The notes: generated from the sequence alone by a model not told the origin. DNA of 8,630 nucleotides from an uncultured Bifidobacterium sp. (GCA_937876495.1 CALEGL010000117.1:1-8630), one strand, 5' to 3'. Positions 1 through 6,903 are shown, counted from the first letter of the stretch. Numbers and translations: made by a program.

Positions 1-79
1 CTACAGTGGAGTGCCTGAGTTTCCCTGCCGGAAGTACTCGGAAGGGCCCTGGGAACCGACCAATACGGAACGGAAGAGC

Positions 80-2359
80 ATGTCGAGTTACTCCTCACAG
101 CTTCAGGAGGAACAGCGGGTCGTCACCCGCCTTTACGCGCGCCTCGACGAGCTGCGCGCCTCAGCGCGCAGACGTCTTGATGCCGTCAGGGCGGCCGGCG
201 CGCATGGATCCCCGACGCAGCGCACCGAACGTGATTCGTTCGCCACGATGTACGAGGACCGCGTCGCCCAGCTGCGGGGAGTGGAGGACCGACTCGTCTT
301 CGGCCGTCTCGACGACGAGTCGGGCACGCGCCGGTACATCGGACGCACGGGGCTGTCCAGCGAGGACCACGAGCCCATGCTCACGGACTGGCGGGCCGAG
401 GCCGCGCGGCCCTTCTACGAGGCGACGCCCTCCCACCATGGCGACATAGTGCTGCGACGCCATATCACCCTGCGCTTCCGCGACGTCGTGGGGCTGGAGG
501 ACGAGGTCCTCGACATGGCCTCCTCCGAGGTGGACCGCGCCACGGAGTCGGGGACACTGACGGGAGAGGGCGCGCTTCTGGCGTCGTTGGGGTCACGACG
601 CACCGGACGGATGACCGACATCGTCGCCACCATCCAGGCGGAGCAGGATCGAATCATCCGCGCGCCGCTGTCCGGAGCCCTCGTCGTGCAGGGCGGCCCC
701 GGAACCGGCAAGACGGCCGTGGCCCTCCACCGCGCGGCCTACCTGCTGTACACCCACCGCAGACGTCTGGCTTCCTCGGGCGTGCTGGTGGTCGGCCCCA
801 GCCAGTCCTTCCTCCATTACATCGACCAGGTGCTTCCCTCTCTGGGTGAGACGGGCGTGGTCAGCCGCACCATCGGAGACCTCATCCCGGACATCGACGC
901 CACCGCCGTGGACACCCCGCAGGCGGCGCGAATCAAGGGCGACGCGCGCATGGCCTCCGCCATCGCGAACGCCGTGAGCTCCCGCGAGCGCATCCCGTCG
1001 ACGCTTCCGACCACGCGCGTCAACGGCATCGACGTGCCCATGCTCGCCGCGGACGTCGAACAGGCGATCGAGGCGGCCCGACGCACCCGCCAGCCCCATA
1101 ACAAGGCCCGCGAGACCTTCATCCGCGTCATGCTCGCGTCGCTTCGCGACCGCTACGTCGAGAAGGTCGACTACTCCCCCGACCGGTCCGAGCTGTCGGA
1201 TGTCGAGAGGCAGCTGGTCCTCAACGACGAGGTGCGTCGGACCCTCAACCTCGCCTGGCTGCCGATGACGGCCACGTGGCTCGTCGATCAGATGCTCGCC
1301 AAGCCGGCCCAGCTCCGCAGGTTCGCGCCTTGGCTGGATGACGACGAGGTCGCGGCACTCTTACGACCCAAGGGGTCGCCCTTCACACGCTCCGACGTCC
1401 CCCTGCTTGACGAGGCGATGAACCTGCTCGGCCTCGACCCCCATGAGGCCGCCGCCCGGAAGGCCAGGGATTCGGCCCGCGCCGAGGAGGAGAGCTTCGC
1501 CCGGGACACCCTCGCCCAGGCCGGCATAGGCTCGGGCATCGTCACCGCCTCGATGCTGGCCAGGCAGATGTCACAGGTCGATGGCGGAACCGTCGCCGGA
1601 CGCGCCGGCTCCGACCGGGAATGGACCTACGGCCATGTGGTCGTCGACGAGGCGCAGGAGCTCACGGCGATGGACTGGCGGATGCTGCTGCGGCGCTGCC
1701 CGTCGCGTTCCTTCACCATCGTGGGCGACGTGGCGCAGACGGCAGCGATGGGAGGCACCCGGGACTGGCGTCGGACGATGGATCATCTGTTCGGTCCGGC
1801 GGGCTGGTCGCTGAGGGAGCTGAGCATCAATTACCGCAATCCCCGCGAGGTCTCCGAGCTCGCCTCGGCCTTCGCGGAGCGCTCGGGTCTGTACGTCTCC
1901 ACGACGAAGGCCGTGCGCGGCGTGCCGGATTCGGTATCCAGGATCGTGACCGAGAACCGGGCCGAGCTGGAGCGGCGGATCCGTGACCTCGTGCCGGATC
2001 TCGCGCATGAGTTCGTCGGTCATGACGGCACGGGACGCGTGGCCGTCATCGCCCCCGACGCATGGATCGCCGGTCTGACGTCCGTCGTCGACGCCGCCCT
2101 CCGCGACGCCCTTCCCTCGGAGGAGGCCGACCGACTCGCCGCCCAGTCGTTCTGGGACCGTCAGGTCGTCGTCTGCGGCACGGACGCGGTTAAGGGTCTG
2201 GAATACGATGCCGTCGTGGTCGTGCAGCCCGGCGAGATCGAGGAGTCGGCGCCATCCCGTCTCACGGCGGCGTCGGATCTGTACGTGGCCATGACCAGGC
2301 CGACACAGCGTCTGGTCATCGTTCGGACGCGGGATGACGCCCGCGCACTGGAGCTCTAA
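80..2359 (+). CDS. helD: HelD-like superfamily 1 ATPase, RNA polymerase recycling factor
   Basis: 759-residue UvrD/Rep-like protein of the HelD family. HelD binds RNA polymerase, pushes an N-terminal coiled coil into the secondary channel and uses ATP to free stalled or post-termination enzyme from nucleic acid; some actinobacterial members (HelR) also displace rifampicin. Visible motifs: charged helical N-terminus (about 1-75), Q-motif glutamines near 186-189, Walker A GGPGTGKT (205-212, Lys211), Walker B VVVDEAQ (520-526), motif III GDVAQ (549-553), motif IV INYRNPREV (583-591), motif V VKGLEYD (704-710) and motif VI YVAMTRP with Arg740. The HelD-specific insertion lies between Walker A and Walker B (about 270-510). 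Length fits actinobacterial class II HelD (about 740-760). The ATG at 80 is chosen because the family begins near the MSSYSSQLQEEQ stretch; an in-frame GTG at 11 would add 23 residues that look non-coding. A purine-rich GGAA at 67-70 may serve as the ribosome site. serA follows 10 bp downstream. The HelD assignment is from motifs and length; an ordinary DNA helicase is less likely. Confidence 0.85.
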   Translation: MSSYSSQLQEEQRVVTRLYARLDELRASARRRLDAVRAAGAHGSPTQRTERDSFATMYEDRVAQLRGVEDRLVFGRLDDESGTRRYIGRTGLSSEDHEPMLTDWRAEAARPFYEATPSHHGDIVLRRHITLRFRDVVGLEDEVLDMASSEVDRATESGTLTGEGALLASLGSRRTGRMTDIVATIQAEQDRIIRAPLSGALVVQGGPGTGKTAVALHRAAYLLYTHRRRLASSGVLVVGPSQSFLHYIDQVLPSLGETGVVSRTIGDLIPDIDATAVDTPQAARIKGDARMASAIANAVSSRERIPSTLPTTRVNGIDVPMLAADVEQAIEAARRTRQPHNKARETFIRVMLASLRDRYVEKVDYSPDRSELSDVERQLVLNDEVRRTLNLAWLPMTATWLVDQMLAKPAQLRRFAPWLDDDEVAALLRPKGSPFTRSDVPLLDEAMNLLGLDPHEAAARKARDSARAEEESFARDTLAQAGIGSGIVTASMLARQMSQVDGGTVAGRAGSDREWTYGHVVVDEAQELTAMDWRMLLRRCPSRSFTIVGDVAQTAAMGGTRDWRRTMDHLFGPAGWSLRELSINYRNPREVSELASAFAERSGLYVSTTKAVRGVPDSVSRIVTENRAELERRIRDLVPDLAHEFVGHDGTGRVAVIAPDAWIAGLTSVVDAALRDALPSEEADRLAAQSFWDRQVVVCGTDAVKGLEYDAVVVVQPGEIEESAPSRLTAASDLYVAMTRPTQRLVIVRTRDDARALEL

Positions 2360-2369
2360 GGTGGGGGAT

Positions 2370-3572
2370 ATGCCCAAAGCACTGTTGTTGGAGAACATCC
2401 ATCCCAATGCCGCGCAGTCGCTGCGCGACCACGGCTTCGAGGTCGAGACCCGGTCCGGGGCGCTCGGCGAGGACGAGCTCATCGAGGCCCTCGAAGGCGT
2501 CGATCTGCTGGGCATCCGATCCAAGACCACGGTCACTCGCCGCGTGCTGGACGCCCGGCCGAATCTCACGGCCATCGGATGCTTCTGCATTGGAACCAAC
2601 CAGGTCGACCTCGACTATGCCGGCAAGAAGGGCATCGCCGTCTTCAACGCACCGTATTCGAACACCCGCTCCGTGGTGGAGCTCGTCATCTGCGACATCA
2701 TCTGCCTCATGCGCCGCATCCCGGCGCACACGCACCATCTCAAGCATGGCCTGTGGGACAAGTCCGCGAAGGGTTCGCACGAGGTGCGCGGCAAGACCCT
2801 CGGCATCGTCGGCTATGGCAACATCGGCTCTCAGCTGTCCGTGCTGGCCGAGGCCATGGGCATGCGCGTGGTCTTCTACGACGTCGAGGAGAAGCTCGCG
2901 ATGAGCAACGCCAAGCGCATGCCCACGCTGAACGACCTGCTCGAGCAGTCGGATGCGGTGACCCTGCACGTCGACGGACGAAAGTCGAACGTCGGATTCT
3001 TCGGCGAGGACCAGTTCGCCCATATGAAGCAGGACGCGATCTTCATCAACCTCTCCCGCGGCTTCGTCGCCGACCTCGACGCGCTCAAGCGCCATCTGGA
3101 CTCCGGGCATCTGTCCGGAGCGGCGGTGGACGTGTATCCCGTCGAGCCGAAGAAGAGCGGGGACGCCTTCGTCACCCCTCTGGCCGACGAGGACAACATG
3201 ATCCTCACCCCGCATATCGGAGGGTCCACGCTGGAGGCCCAGGAGTCGATCGGACATTTCGTCTCCCAGCGTCTGGAGGACTACTGGTTCCGCGCTTCCA
3301 CTACCCTGTCGGTGAATCTCCCCCAGATGACGCTGCATCAGGGAAAGGGCGCCGCCCGCATCGCCCATCTGCATGACAACCTGCCGGGCGTGCTGGCACG
3401 CGTGAACAAGGTGCTCGGCGAGGAGAACATCAACATCTCCGCGCAGTCGCTGGCGACCGAGGGCGAGCTGGGCTACGTCGTCACCGACGTGGCCACCCGA
3501 CCGACTCCAGCAGCTCTGGATGCGCTCCGGCATCTCCCGGGCACGATCAGGATGAGGATCATCGAGCTGTAG
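2370..3572 (+). CDS. serA: D-3-phosphoglycerate dehydrogenase (ACT-domain type)
   Basis: 400-residue cytosolic enzyme that oxidises 3-phosphoglycerate to 3-phosphohydroxypyruvate with NAD, the first step of serine synthesis. It closely resembles E. coli SerA, including the IGCFCIGTNQVDL block (69-81) and FNAPYSNTRSV (92-102). The NAD motif is GYGNIG (148-153) with Asp171 at the end of the next strand. The catalytic set is Arg230 (SRG), Glu259 (PVEP) and His282 (TPHIGGS). The C-terminal ACT domain (about 328-400) keeps His335, Asn337 and Asn355, which match the L-serine-binding residues His344, Asn346 and Asn364 of E. coli SerA, so end-product inhibition by serine is expected. It is the short form, without the extra domain of the long mycobacterial type. 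The ATG at 2370 is preceded by AGGTGGGGGA; an in-frame ATG at 2334 lies inside helD and would add 12 non-homologous residues. The 10-bp gap to helD suggests cotranscription. The gene converges on nrdR with 23 bp between stops. Confidence 0.95.
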   Translation: MPKALLLENIHPNAAQSLRDHGFEVETRSGALGEDELIEALEGVDLLGIRSKTTVTRRVLDARPNLTAIGCFCIGTNQVDLDYAGKKGIAVFNAPYSNTRSVVELVICDIICLMRRIPAHTHHLKHGLWDKSAKGSHEVRGKTLGIVGYGNIGSQLSVLAEAMGMRVVFYDVEEKLAMSNAKRMPTLNDLLEQSDAVTLHVDGRKSNVGFFGEDQFAHMKQDAIFINLSRGFVADLDALKRHLDSGHLSGAAVDVYPVEPKKSGDAFVTPLADEDNMILTPHIGGSTLEAQESIGHFVSQRLEDYWFRASTTLSVNLPQMTLHQGKGAARIAHLHDNLPGVLARVNKVLGEENINISAQSLATEGELGYVVTDVATRPTPAALDALRHLPGTIRMRIIEL

Positions 3573-3595
3573 GCCGTCCGCCAGCCCGCCTCAGA

Positions 3596-4129
3596 CTATG
3601 CGCGGGACGGGCCGACGGACACGGCGGAATACGGAGTGGCGCCGATCCCCTTCTGCGCCGCCTGCCGCTTCGCCTCCTGCGTCGCGCGGTCGGGAAGCGG
3701 ACAGGCGATGGCATACTGGAAGTCCTCGAGGTCGCCGAAGTTCCGATAGACGCTGGCGAAGCGAAGATAGGCGACCTCGTCGAGGTCGCGAAGGGGTCTG
3801 AGAATGGCCTTGCCGACGTCCTCGGACCGTACCTGCGCCAGTCCACGCGATCGCAGGTCCTCCTCCACCTTCTGCCCCAGCGCCTTGAGATCGCCTTCGT
3901 CGATGGGACGGCCCTGGCAGGCCTTGCGGACGCCTGCGATGACCTTGGCGCGGTCGAAGGGCTCGACGTTCCCGGAACGCTTGAGCACGAGGAGCATGGT
4001 GCTTTCCACCGTCGTGAAGCGCCGGCCGCACTGGGGACATTCGCGCCGGCGCCGGATGGTGTGGCCATCCTCGCTCAGACGCGTGTCGACGACCTTGGTG
4101 TCGGGATTCTGACAGAACGGGCAATGCAT
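3596..4129 (-). CDS. nrdR: Transcriptional repressor NrdR
   Basis: 177-residue NrdR, the nucleotide-sensing repressor that binds NrdR boxes upstream of ribonucleotide reductase operons. An N-terminal zinc ribbon holds Cys3, Cys6, Cys31 and Cys34, followed by the Arg-rich [17 protein letters not shown] stretch (26-42). An ATP-cone follows (about 46-136), with [21 protein letters not shown] near its start and the typical [12 protein letters not shown] stretch near its end. NrdR proteins are usually about 150 residues; this one carries a basic, Ala-rich tail of about 30 residues (about 145-177). The start at MHCPFC matches the family, but GGAGGG (4131-4136) lies only 1-2 nt from that ATG. An in-frame GTG at 4138 with TGAGG (4144-4148) five bases upstream would add three residues and is a real alternative. 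The LysM gene ends 142 bp upstream on the same strand, so nrdR is probably the second gene of that transcript. The family call is secure; the tail and exact start are less so. Confidence 0.95.
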   Translation of the reverse strand: MHCPFCQNPDTKVVDTRLSEDGHTIRRRRECPQCGRRFTTVESTMLLVLKRSGNVEPFDRAKVIAGVRKACQGRPIDEGDLKALGQKVEEDLRSRGLAQVRSEDVGKAILRPLRDLDEVAYLRFASVYRNFGDLEDFQYAIACPLPDRATQEAKRQAAQKGIGATPYSAVSVGPSRA

Positions 4130-4271
4130 GCCCTCCACAATAGCCTCAGGTCGCCGCTCCGCCATGGGCTCCACGGCGCCAACCCCGGCGGTGATACCGC
4201 GTTGGACGTCACCGTGACCCGCGCCAACCGTCATGACGATGCGGACTCCCCCGCCCACGCCGGACGGCTGA

Positions 4272-4835
4272 TCACGATTGGATGGAATCCACCGGCACGA
4301 CTATGCGCTGCCCCGGATGGAGCGTCGCACTGTCAAGATCGTTGAGGGACATGAGACGCTCGACCGTCACAGACACGTCATCCCCCGGAGGGGTGATCCT
4401 CTCGGCGTAGGACCAGAGCGTATCGCCTCGCTGCACGACCTCGGTGGACGTCTCCACGGGACCGGCGGACTGCGCCCGCACCGCGGCGAAGGCGCACGCG
4501 CCGGCAAATGACAGCGCGAGGGCGGCAAGCACCACGACGATTCTGCCGCGTCTGGTGAGCGTCGTGCGCCCGCCCGCACGCACGCGCGATGATTGCCGCA
4601 CGCCCGCATTCATCGCGGACACCGTGTCTTTCGTGTCCTCGACGGGGCGCAGCATCCGCGTCCTTCGCGAATCCCTGCAATCCGAATCCCCACGATCCGA
4701 ATCCCTGCGCTCCTCCGATGGATGCGCCAGCCGCGCCGTCGTGCATCCGATGACCGGAATCACCATCGTCTCTGCAGCAATCGATCCGGCAGAAAGAGAA
4801 GCGGATGTCATCATTGCTGATGTCGTCGACCCCAT
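4272..4835 (-). CDS. LysM-domain membrane protein, probable SOS-induced cell division inhibitor (DivS/ChiZ/YneA-like)
   Basis: 187-residue protein with a long polar N-terminal tail (1-96), one transmembrane segment (about 97-119, after basic RRGR) and a C-terminal LysM domain (about 131-182, [15 protein letters not shown] to [10 protein letters not shown]). Basic residues before the helix predict an inside tail and a LysM domain facing the cell wall. LysM binds peptidoglycan. The neighbourhood, divergent from lexA and followed by nrdR, matches M. tuberculosis Rv2719c (chiZ) and C. glutamicum divS, both damage-induced division inhibitors; YneA of Bacillus has the same design and position. The division-inhibitor role is inferred from synteny and architecture. 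The ATG at 4835 is preceded by AGGGAG six bases away; a downstream ATG at 4613 (residue 75) would drop most of the tail. The tail contains an Arg/Asp/Ser stretch (about 43-57) encoded by a 15-bp tandem repeat. A promoter overlapped by LexA boxes sits just upstream. No catalytic domain is visible. Confidence 0.82.
   Translation of the reverse strand: MGSTTSAMMTSASLSAGSIAAETMVIPVIGCTTARLAHPSEERRDSDRGDSDCRDSRRTRMLRPVEDTKDTVSAMNAGVRQSSRVRAGGRTTLTRRGRIVVVLAALALSFAGACAFAAVRAQSAGPVETSTEVVQRGDTLWSYAERITPPGDDVSVTVERLMSLNDLDSATLHPGQRIVVPVDSIQS
4668..4712. repeat. 15-bp tandem repeat, three imperfect units, inside the LysM gene
   Basis: CGAATCCC recurs at 4668, 4683 and 4698, a period of 15 bp. The period is five codons, so the reading frame of the LysM gene is kept, and the units encode Asp-Ser-rich pentapeptides in the cytoplasmic tail (roughly residues 43-57). 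Copy number could change without breaking the protein. Confidence 0.8.
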
Positions 4836-4860
4836 GGCAGACTCCCTTCCCGAACGTCGT

Positions 4861-4876
4861 TCGAACATATGTTCTA
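4861..4876. promoter_or_regulatory. LexA (SOS) box 1
   Basis: TCGAACATATGTTCTA. The 12-bp core GAACATATGTTC (4863-4874) is a perfect palindrome matching the actinobacterial and Bacillus-type SOS consensus GAAC-N4-GTTC. It lies nearest the LysM start codon, downstream of that gene's predicted -10, and abuts box 2. Confidence 0.85.
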
Positions 4877-4892
4877 TCGAACGGATGTTCTT
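4877..4892. promoter_or_regulatory. LexA (SOS) box 2
   Basis: TCGAACGGATGTTCTT with core GAACGGATGTTC (4879-4890). It starts 16 bp after box 1, so the two boxes are end to end, and it lies immediately downstream of the predicted -10 of the LysM promoter. Confidence 0.82.
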
Positions 4893-4921
4893 ACTATCGC
4901 ACGGATGTTCGACCAAGACAA
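4893..4921 (-). promoter_or_regulatory. Predicted promoter of the LysM gene
   Basis: On the minus strand TTGTCT (-35, 4916-4921) and GATAGT (-10, 4893-4898) are separated by exactly 17 bases. The spacer contains the whole core of one LexA box (4899-4910), and two more boxes lie just downstream toward the gene, so LexA should block both polymerase binding and escape. This is prediction from hexamer match only; the -10 is imperfect. Confidence 0.5.
4897..4912. promoter_or_regulatory. LexA (SOS) box 3
   Basis: TCGCACGGATGTTCGA with core GCACGGATGTTC (4899-4910). One base departs from GAAC-N4-GTTC, while both outer TCG/CGA flanks are intact. It occupies the spacer of the predicted LysM promoter, 20 bp from box 2 start to start. 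Confidence 0.75.
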
Positions 4922-4930
4922 GGGATGCCA

Positions 4931-4946
4931 TCGAACAGATGTTTGA
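4931..4946. promoter_or_regulatory. LexA (SOS) box 4
   Basis: TCGAACAGATGTTTGA with core GAACAGATGTTT (4933-4944), one base off the GTTC half. It overlaps the predicted lexA -35 and is the likely autoregulatory operator. It stands apart from the other three, 34 bp from box 3 start to start. Confidence 0.78.
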
Positions 4947-4971
4947 TTTCACAGGACCGACACGTTATGCT
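4943..4971 (+). promoter_or_regulatory. Predicted lexA promoter
   Basis: TTGATT (4943-4948) and TATGCT (4966-4971) are separated by 17 bases. The -10 is 27 bases upstream of the lexA GTG, leaving room for a short leader with the ribosome site AAAGGAG (4986-4992). The -35 overlaps the right half of a LexA box (4931-4946), the usual arrangement for autorepression. It has not been shown to be a promoter beyond this fit. Confidence 0.6.
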
Positions 4972-4998
4972 GGTGCCAGTTTCCGAAAGGAGCATCCG

Positions 4999-5835
4999 GT
5001 GAGCACCGTCCCCTTCACCCCGCACGCAGGGTCCTTCCCCGGAGCGTCTTCAGACGCGACCGAGGTCTCGACGGCATCCCCGGAAGATTCCGGACGCGGC
5101 TCGGATCCGCTTTCGTCCCTGACGGAACGGCAGAGGCTTGTGCTGGAGGCCATCCGAACGCATATGGCGGAACGCGGATTCGCTCCCTCCTTTCGGGAGA
5201 TCGGCGTGCGCGCCGGCCTGAAAAGCACATCCTCCGTCAAGCACCAGCTGGAAAGCCTCGAACAGCTCGGCATCATCCGCATGGGGGCGAACAAAGGCCG
5301 CGCCATCGAGCTTGTGGGGACGTCCGATTCGCCTGACGCCGCGGACACGCGGAGCTCCACGCCGCGGAACCCGACAGTCACGACGCCGTCAGACGCCGGA
5401 CGATCCACGGCGACGATCCTCCCCTTCCCCGTCATGGATGGCGAAAGCCCCTCCGTGCTCGATTCTCGCGACGTCCCCCTGGTCGGGCGCATCGCTGCTG
5501 GCACGCCCATCACGGCCGAACAGCATGTCGAGGACGTCATGCGGCTGCCCAAGCGCCTCACCGGCGACGGCGAGCTCTTCATGCTCGAGGTCCACGGCGA
5601 TTCGATGGTGGACGCCGCCATCTGCGACGGGGACTACGTGGTGGTCCGCGAGCAGGAGACCGCGGAGAACGGGGATATCGTCGCAGCCCTGCTGGACGAC
5701 GAGGCGACGGTGAAGACCTTCCGCAGGGAGCGCGGACACGTCTGGCTCATCCCGCACAACCCTGCCTACTCCCCCATCGACGGTACCGACGCGCGAATCA
5801 TGGGCAAGGTCGTCACCGTTCTGCGTCGGTTGTAG
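4999..5835 (+). CDS. lexA: SOS response repressor LexA (self-cleaving)
   Basis: 278-residue SOS repressor. The winged helix-turn-helix (about 38-105) starts LTERQRLVLEAI and has FREIGVRAGLKSTSSVKHQL as its recognition region. The C-terminal S24 peptidase-like domain carries the Ala167-Gly168 cleavage site (GRIAAGTP), nucleophile Ser202 (HGDSM) and general base Lys239 (EATVKTF). RecA on single-stranded DNA triggers self-cleavage and lifts repression. Two parts are longer than in E. coli LexA (202 residues): a polar N-terminal extension of about 37 residues and a Ser/Thr/Asp-rich linker (about 107-157); both are common in actinobacterial LexA. The GTG at 4999 is chosen for its ribosome site AAAGGAG six bases upstream and its position below the predicted promoter. 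The open frame runs far upstream to 4444, but that part is antisense to the LysM gene and crosses the SOS boxes. It is divergent from the LysM gene and convergent with the cation exporter. Confidence 0.95.
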   Translation: MSTVPFTPHAGSFPGASSDATEVSTASPEDSGRGSDPLSSLTERQRLVLEAIRTHMAERGFAPSFREIGVRAGLKSTSSVKHQLESLEQLGIIRMGANKGRAIELVGTSDSPDAADTRSSTPRNPTVTTPSDAGRSTATILPFPVMDGESPSVLDSRDVPLVGRIAAGTPITAEQHVEDVMRLPKRLTGDGELFMLEVHGDSMVDAAICDGDYVVVREQETAENGDIVAALLDDEATVKTFRRERGHVWLIPHNPAYSPIDGTDARIMGKVVTVLRRL

Positions 5836-5857
5836 CGCCCGTCCGCCCGTCCACCCG

Positions 5858-5885
5858 GTCGGGGCCCGTCCGCCCATTCCCCGAC
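5858..5885. terminator. Possible terminator hairpin between convergent lexA and the cation exporter
   Basis: GTCGGGG (5858-5864) can pair with CCCCGAC (5879-5885) around a 14-base loop. It lies in the 87-bp gap between two converging genes, where a bidirectional terminator would be expected. The large loop and lack of a T-run make this weak. CCCGTCCGCCC also occurs twice here (5838-5848 and 5865-5875). Confidence 0.3.
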
Positions 5886-5922
5886 ACTTCCGCCGGATTC
5901 GTCCTTTCGACCGCGGAGAGTC

Positions 5923-6903
5923 CTACGAATGAAGCCTCTCCGAATAGCGCCTGCGGTATCCCACGGGCTCGAGCTGGAACGTCGTATGACGCACCGGCAC
6001 CAGGAAATGCCGCCGCAGGCATTCCTGCAGGCTTTCGAGGATCTCGGAGGCCTGCTCCATGTCCAGTCCGTCGTCGACCTCCACATGCGCCATCAGCACG
6101 GGCATGCCCGTCGAGACCGTGCTGGCGTGCAGGTCATGCACGGCCACGACATGCGGCACCGTCTCCATATGCCGCTTCACGGCGGCGAGGTCAAGCCCCT
6201 CCGGCGTCTCCTCGAGCAGCACGCGCACGGCGTTGCGCAGCAGGATCCCCGCCCGTGGGATCATGAGCAGCGCGATGATGCCGCCGGCCACCGCGTCGAA
6301 GCCGTCCCATCCGGTGGCCATCATCACCACGGCCGAGACGACGACCGCCACCGATCCCAGGGCGTCGTTGATGACTTCGAGGAATGCCGCCCTCATGTTC
6401 ATGTTGTCGCCGCGCCTCGAGGAGAGAATCGCCATCGAGCCGATGTTGGCGAGCAGACCCAGGATGCCGAAGGCGAGCAGCAGACGGATGTCGCGAATGT
6501 CCCCGTCCGCACCGCCGAACAGCCTCATCCCCGCCTCGACGAGGGCGTACAGCCCCACGAACAGCAGCGCCAGTGCGCCACCGGCGGCGGTGAGGACCTC
6601 CAGACGCGCCCATCCCCAGGTGCGGGTGTCGTCCGGCTTGCGCCGCATGAGCAGCGCGGTGACGACGGAGGCGGACAGCACCGACAGGTCGGTGAGCATA
6701 TGACCGGCGTCGACGAGCAGGGCCAGCGAGCCGGTGATGGCGGCACCGACGAGCTCGGCGACGAACACCGTGCCGGTCAGGGACAGCGTCAGGGACAGCC
6801 GGCGCTGATGCTCGCGGTTCGGATCCATGCCTTCGGTGCGGATGCCGGAGGCATCCCGTTCCGGATCCCCGGCACCGTCACCGACCCCATGCGCATGAGC
6901 CAT
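5923..6903 (-). CDS. Cation diffusion facilitator family divalent metal exporter (CzcD/ZitB-like)
   Basis: 326-residue CDF-family protein, a metal/proton antiporter of the inner membrane that exports zinc or related divalent cations. A short His/Asp-bearing N-terminus (MAHAHGVGDG) precedes six hydrophobic segments, at about 36-56, 59-86, 104-126, 139-161, 174-196 and 203-222. TM2 carries the metal site DAGHMLTD with His68 and Asp72. The TM5 motif reads EVIND (176-180), with Glu where zinc-specific CzcD-like proteins usually have His and with Asp180 retained. The cytoplasmic domain (about 225-315) has the dimerising VPHVVAVHDLHAS and HVEVDDG stretches. The ATG at 6903 is chosen because GGGAGG sits six bases upstream; the open frame extends back to 7017, but that Arg-rich extension is not family-like. 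Substrate cannot be fixed from sequence: zinc, cobalt, cadmium, iron or manganese are possible. It stands alone on its strand. Confidence 0.9.
   Translation of the reverse strand: MAHAHGVGDGAGDPERDASGIRTEGMDPNREHQRRLSLTLSLTGTVFVAELVGAAITGSLALLVDAGHMLTDLSVLSASVVTALLMRRKPDDTRTWGWARLEVLTAAGGALALLFVGLYALVEAGMRLFGGADGDIRDIRLLLAFGILGLLANIGSMAILSSRRGDNMNMRAAFLEVINDALGSVAVVVSAVVMMATGWDGFDAVAGGIIALLMIPRAGILLRNAVRVLLEETPEGLDLAAVKRHMETVPHVVAVHDLHASTVSTGMPVLMAHVEVDDGLDMEQASEILESLQECLRRHFLVPVRHTTFQLEPVGYRRRYSERLHS

Noticed and set aside
1571..2599. 342-residue minus-strand open frame across the end of helD and the start of serA.
   Set aside because: It is antisense to two motif-rich genes and shows no family features of its own.
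2316..3533. 405-residue open frame on the minus strand across serA.
   Set aside because: It is the antisense shadow of a well-supported serA, rich in Arg/His/Gly/Gln with no recognisable motif or ribosome site; long antisense frames are common in GC-rich coding DNA.
4836..4952. Upstream extension of the LysM gene to a GTG at 4952 (226 residues).
   Set aside because: It would translate the SOS boxes; the ATG at 4835 has a well-placed AGGGAG and leaves the operators untranslated.
4444..4998. In-frame extension of lexA giving a 463-residue protein.
   Set aside because: The extra 185 codons are antisense to the LysM gene and cross the predicted lexA promoter and four LexA boxes; the GTG at 4999 has a good ribosome site.
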